Assembly: GCA_913052075.1 (NCBI GenBank)
Contig: CAJXDD010000177.1
Coordinates: 1 to 6,362, forward strand
From: UBA9926 sp913052075
Lineage (GTDB): Bacteria; Pseudomonadota; Gammaproteobacteria; Pseudomonadales; Azotimanducaceae
Length of the DNA stretch: 6,362 nucleotides
Reading direction: 5' to 3'
This document shows positions 5,432-6,362 of this stretch, piece after piece. How positions within the stretch are numbered: the stretch's first letter is position 1; every line of letters begins with the position of its first letter. The position numbers and the translations under genes were made by a program. The notes beneath the pieces are model-generated. The model saw only the letters and a program-made list of their open reading frames with translations. It was not told the origin of the DNA and did no database searches.

Positions 5432-6362
5432 TTGTCGAATCAACGCGCAGAAAAACTGGCTACAGTAGAGGCGATTTCAGACGGGCTCGCGTCGCTCAAT
5501 TACATTTCGAACCTTCATATTTCCACTGCAGTGTTTTTAGCGCACCACCTAGATAAGCCAGTACTCATAGAGGGGCCACCCGGTGTCGGTAAAACAGAGC
5601 TCGCCAAAAGTGTTGCGGCTTTGCTTGATATGGAGTGCGTACGCCTACAGTGCTATGAGGGGCTCGATGAATCAAAAGCGATCTACGAATGGAAGTACGG
5701 CAAGCAGTTGCTGTATACGCAGGTTCTAAAAGAAACTCTCGGCGAGATATTGGAAGGCGCGAAGGGACTGTCAGAGTCCGTTGCCAAACTGCACGAATTT
5801 GGCGATGTCTTTTTCTCTGAAGAATTCTTAGAACCTCGCCCGCTACTCAAAGCACTGAAGAATCAAGACGGCTGCGTGCTACTCATCGACGAGGTCGATA
5901 AGAGTGACTATGAGTTCGAATCCTTGTTACTCGAAATGTTGTCCGATTACCAGTTATCGATCCCCGAGATCGGAACCATCGCGGCGAATCCAGCGCACAA
6001 ACCGCTGGTTTTCCTGACCAGTAACAACACGCGGGAAATCAGCGATGCGCTGAAGCGGCGCTGTCTTCATCTTTATATTCCGTTCCCTGATGCCGATCTT
6101 GAGACCGCTATTGTTCACGCTCGGGTGCCCGAGGTACCGGATCAATTGCGACAACAGCTCGTTGCATTTGTCCAGGAGCTGCGAGATCTGGATCTAAAGA
6201 AGGTACCAGCGATCAGCGAAACCATCGACTGGGCCAAAACACTGCTACTCCTTCATTCTGAGACACTCGATCAAGATCTCGTTCGGCAGACGCTTAATGT
6301 CATTCTCAAGTTCCAAGAGGATATCGAGGCCGTTGAGGCAGAACTCGCGATGCTGACCAACA
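5432..6362 (+). CDS. MoxR-type AAA+ ATPase, CoxD-like, 3' partial
   Basis: The visible 310 residues form an AAA+ ATPase core. Residues NYISNLHISTAVFLAHHLDK precede Walker A GPPGVGKT (48-55). RLQCYEGLDESKAIYEW follows, characteristic of the CoxD-like MoxR branch. Walker B is LLIDEVD (D153, E154), then LLLEMLSDYQLSIPEIGT, sensor 1 at FLTSNNTRE (N198/N199), and LKRRC with R209/R210 as arginine-finger candidates. Relatives work as ATP-driven chaperones with VWA-domain partners to mature metalloenzymes or complexes; CoxD helps build the CO dehydrogenase active site. A VWA partner would be expected beyond the right edge. The target here is unknown and cannot be assumed to be CO dehydrogenase. Start: TTG 5432 gives the usual short N-terminus and has AAGGGG upstream. 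The frame stays open upstream past ATG 5243 and ATG 4997, but that stretch lacks family-like sequence. The product is cytoplasmic, with no signal peptide. The gene is cut by the window edge with no stop seen. Confidence 0.9.
   Translation, partial: MSNQRAEKLATVEAISDGLASLNYISNLHISTAVFLAHHLDKPVLIEGPPGVGKTELAKSVAALLDMECVRLQCYEGLDESKAIYEWKYGKQLLYTQVLKETLGEILEGAKGLSESVAKLHEFGDVFFSEEFLEPRPLLKALKNQDGCVLLIDEVDKSDYEFESLLLEMLSDYQLSIPEIGTIAANPAHKPLVFLTSNNTREISDALKRRCLHLYIPFPDADLETAIVHARVPEVPDQLRQQLVAFVQELRDLDLKKVPAISETIDWAKTLLLLHSETLDQDLVRQTLNVILKFQEDIEAVEAELAMLTN

Overview
The window holds five genes and one long divergent intergenic region. Moderate GC, bacterial gene packing, Shine-Dalgarno-like sites, three secreted hydrolases and a CoxD-like MoxR ATPase suggest a Gram-negative bacterium. 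A marine gammaproteobacterium is my best guess, but this is inferred from gene style only. The organism should also encode selenocysteine, because the first gene reads through an in-frame UGA.

Layout. (1) Bases 1-806, plus strand: the 3' part of a gene for a glycine/sarcosine/betaine reductase selenoprotein B (GrdB/PrdB)-like protein. Its frame is open from the left edge to a TAG at 804-806 except for one TGA at 405-407. That TGA lies in a U-P-V-C motif and is followed at the right distance by a perfect 6-bp hairpin with a G-starting loop, as in a bacterial SECIS. A conventional gene caller would cut this gene or start it at 432. (2) Bases 816-4929, minus strand: a tight three-gene operon. 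In transcription order it encodes an amidohydrolase with an intact metal site, a paralogous amidohydrolase-like protein that has lost most metal ligands (joined by an ATGA overlap), and an M20D-family peptidase/amidohydrolase. All three begin with signal peptides, so they probably act together in the periplasm on peptide-like or N-acyl/amide substrates. The exact substrate cannot be read from sequence. (3) Bases 4930-5431: about 500 bp of divergent upstream DNA with a degenerate array of six 13-bp direct repeats, an isolated extra copy of the same motif, several dyads and a candidate promoter. (4) Bases 5432 to the right edge, plus strand: a MoxR-type AAA+ ATPase of the CoxD kind, probably starting at TTG and incomplete at the right edge.

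The most notable items are the selenocysteine gene with its SECIS hairpin, the intact/degenerate amidohydrolase pair, and the 13-bp repeat array between the operon and the ATPase gene. Nothing in the sequence ties the selenoprotein functionally to the operon. The two only converge, with 9 bp between their stop codons.
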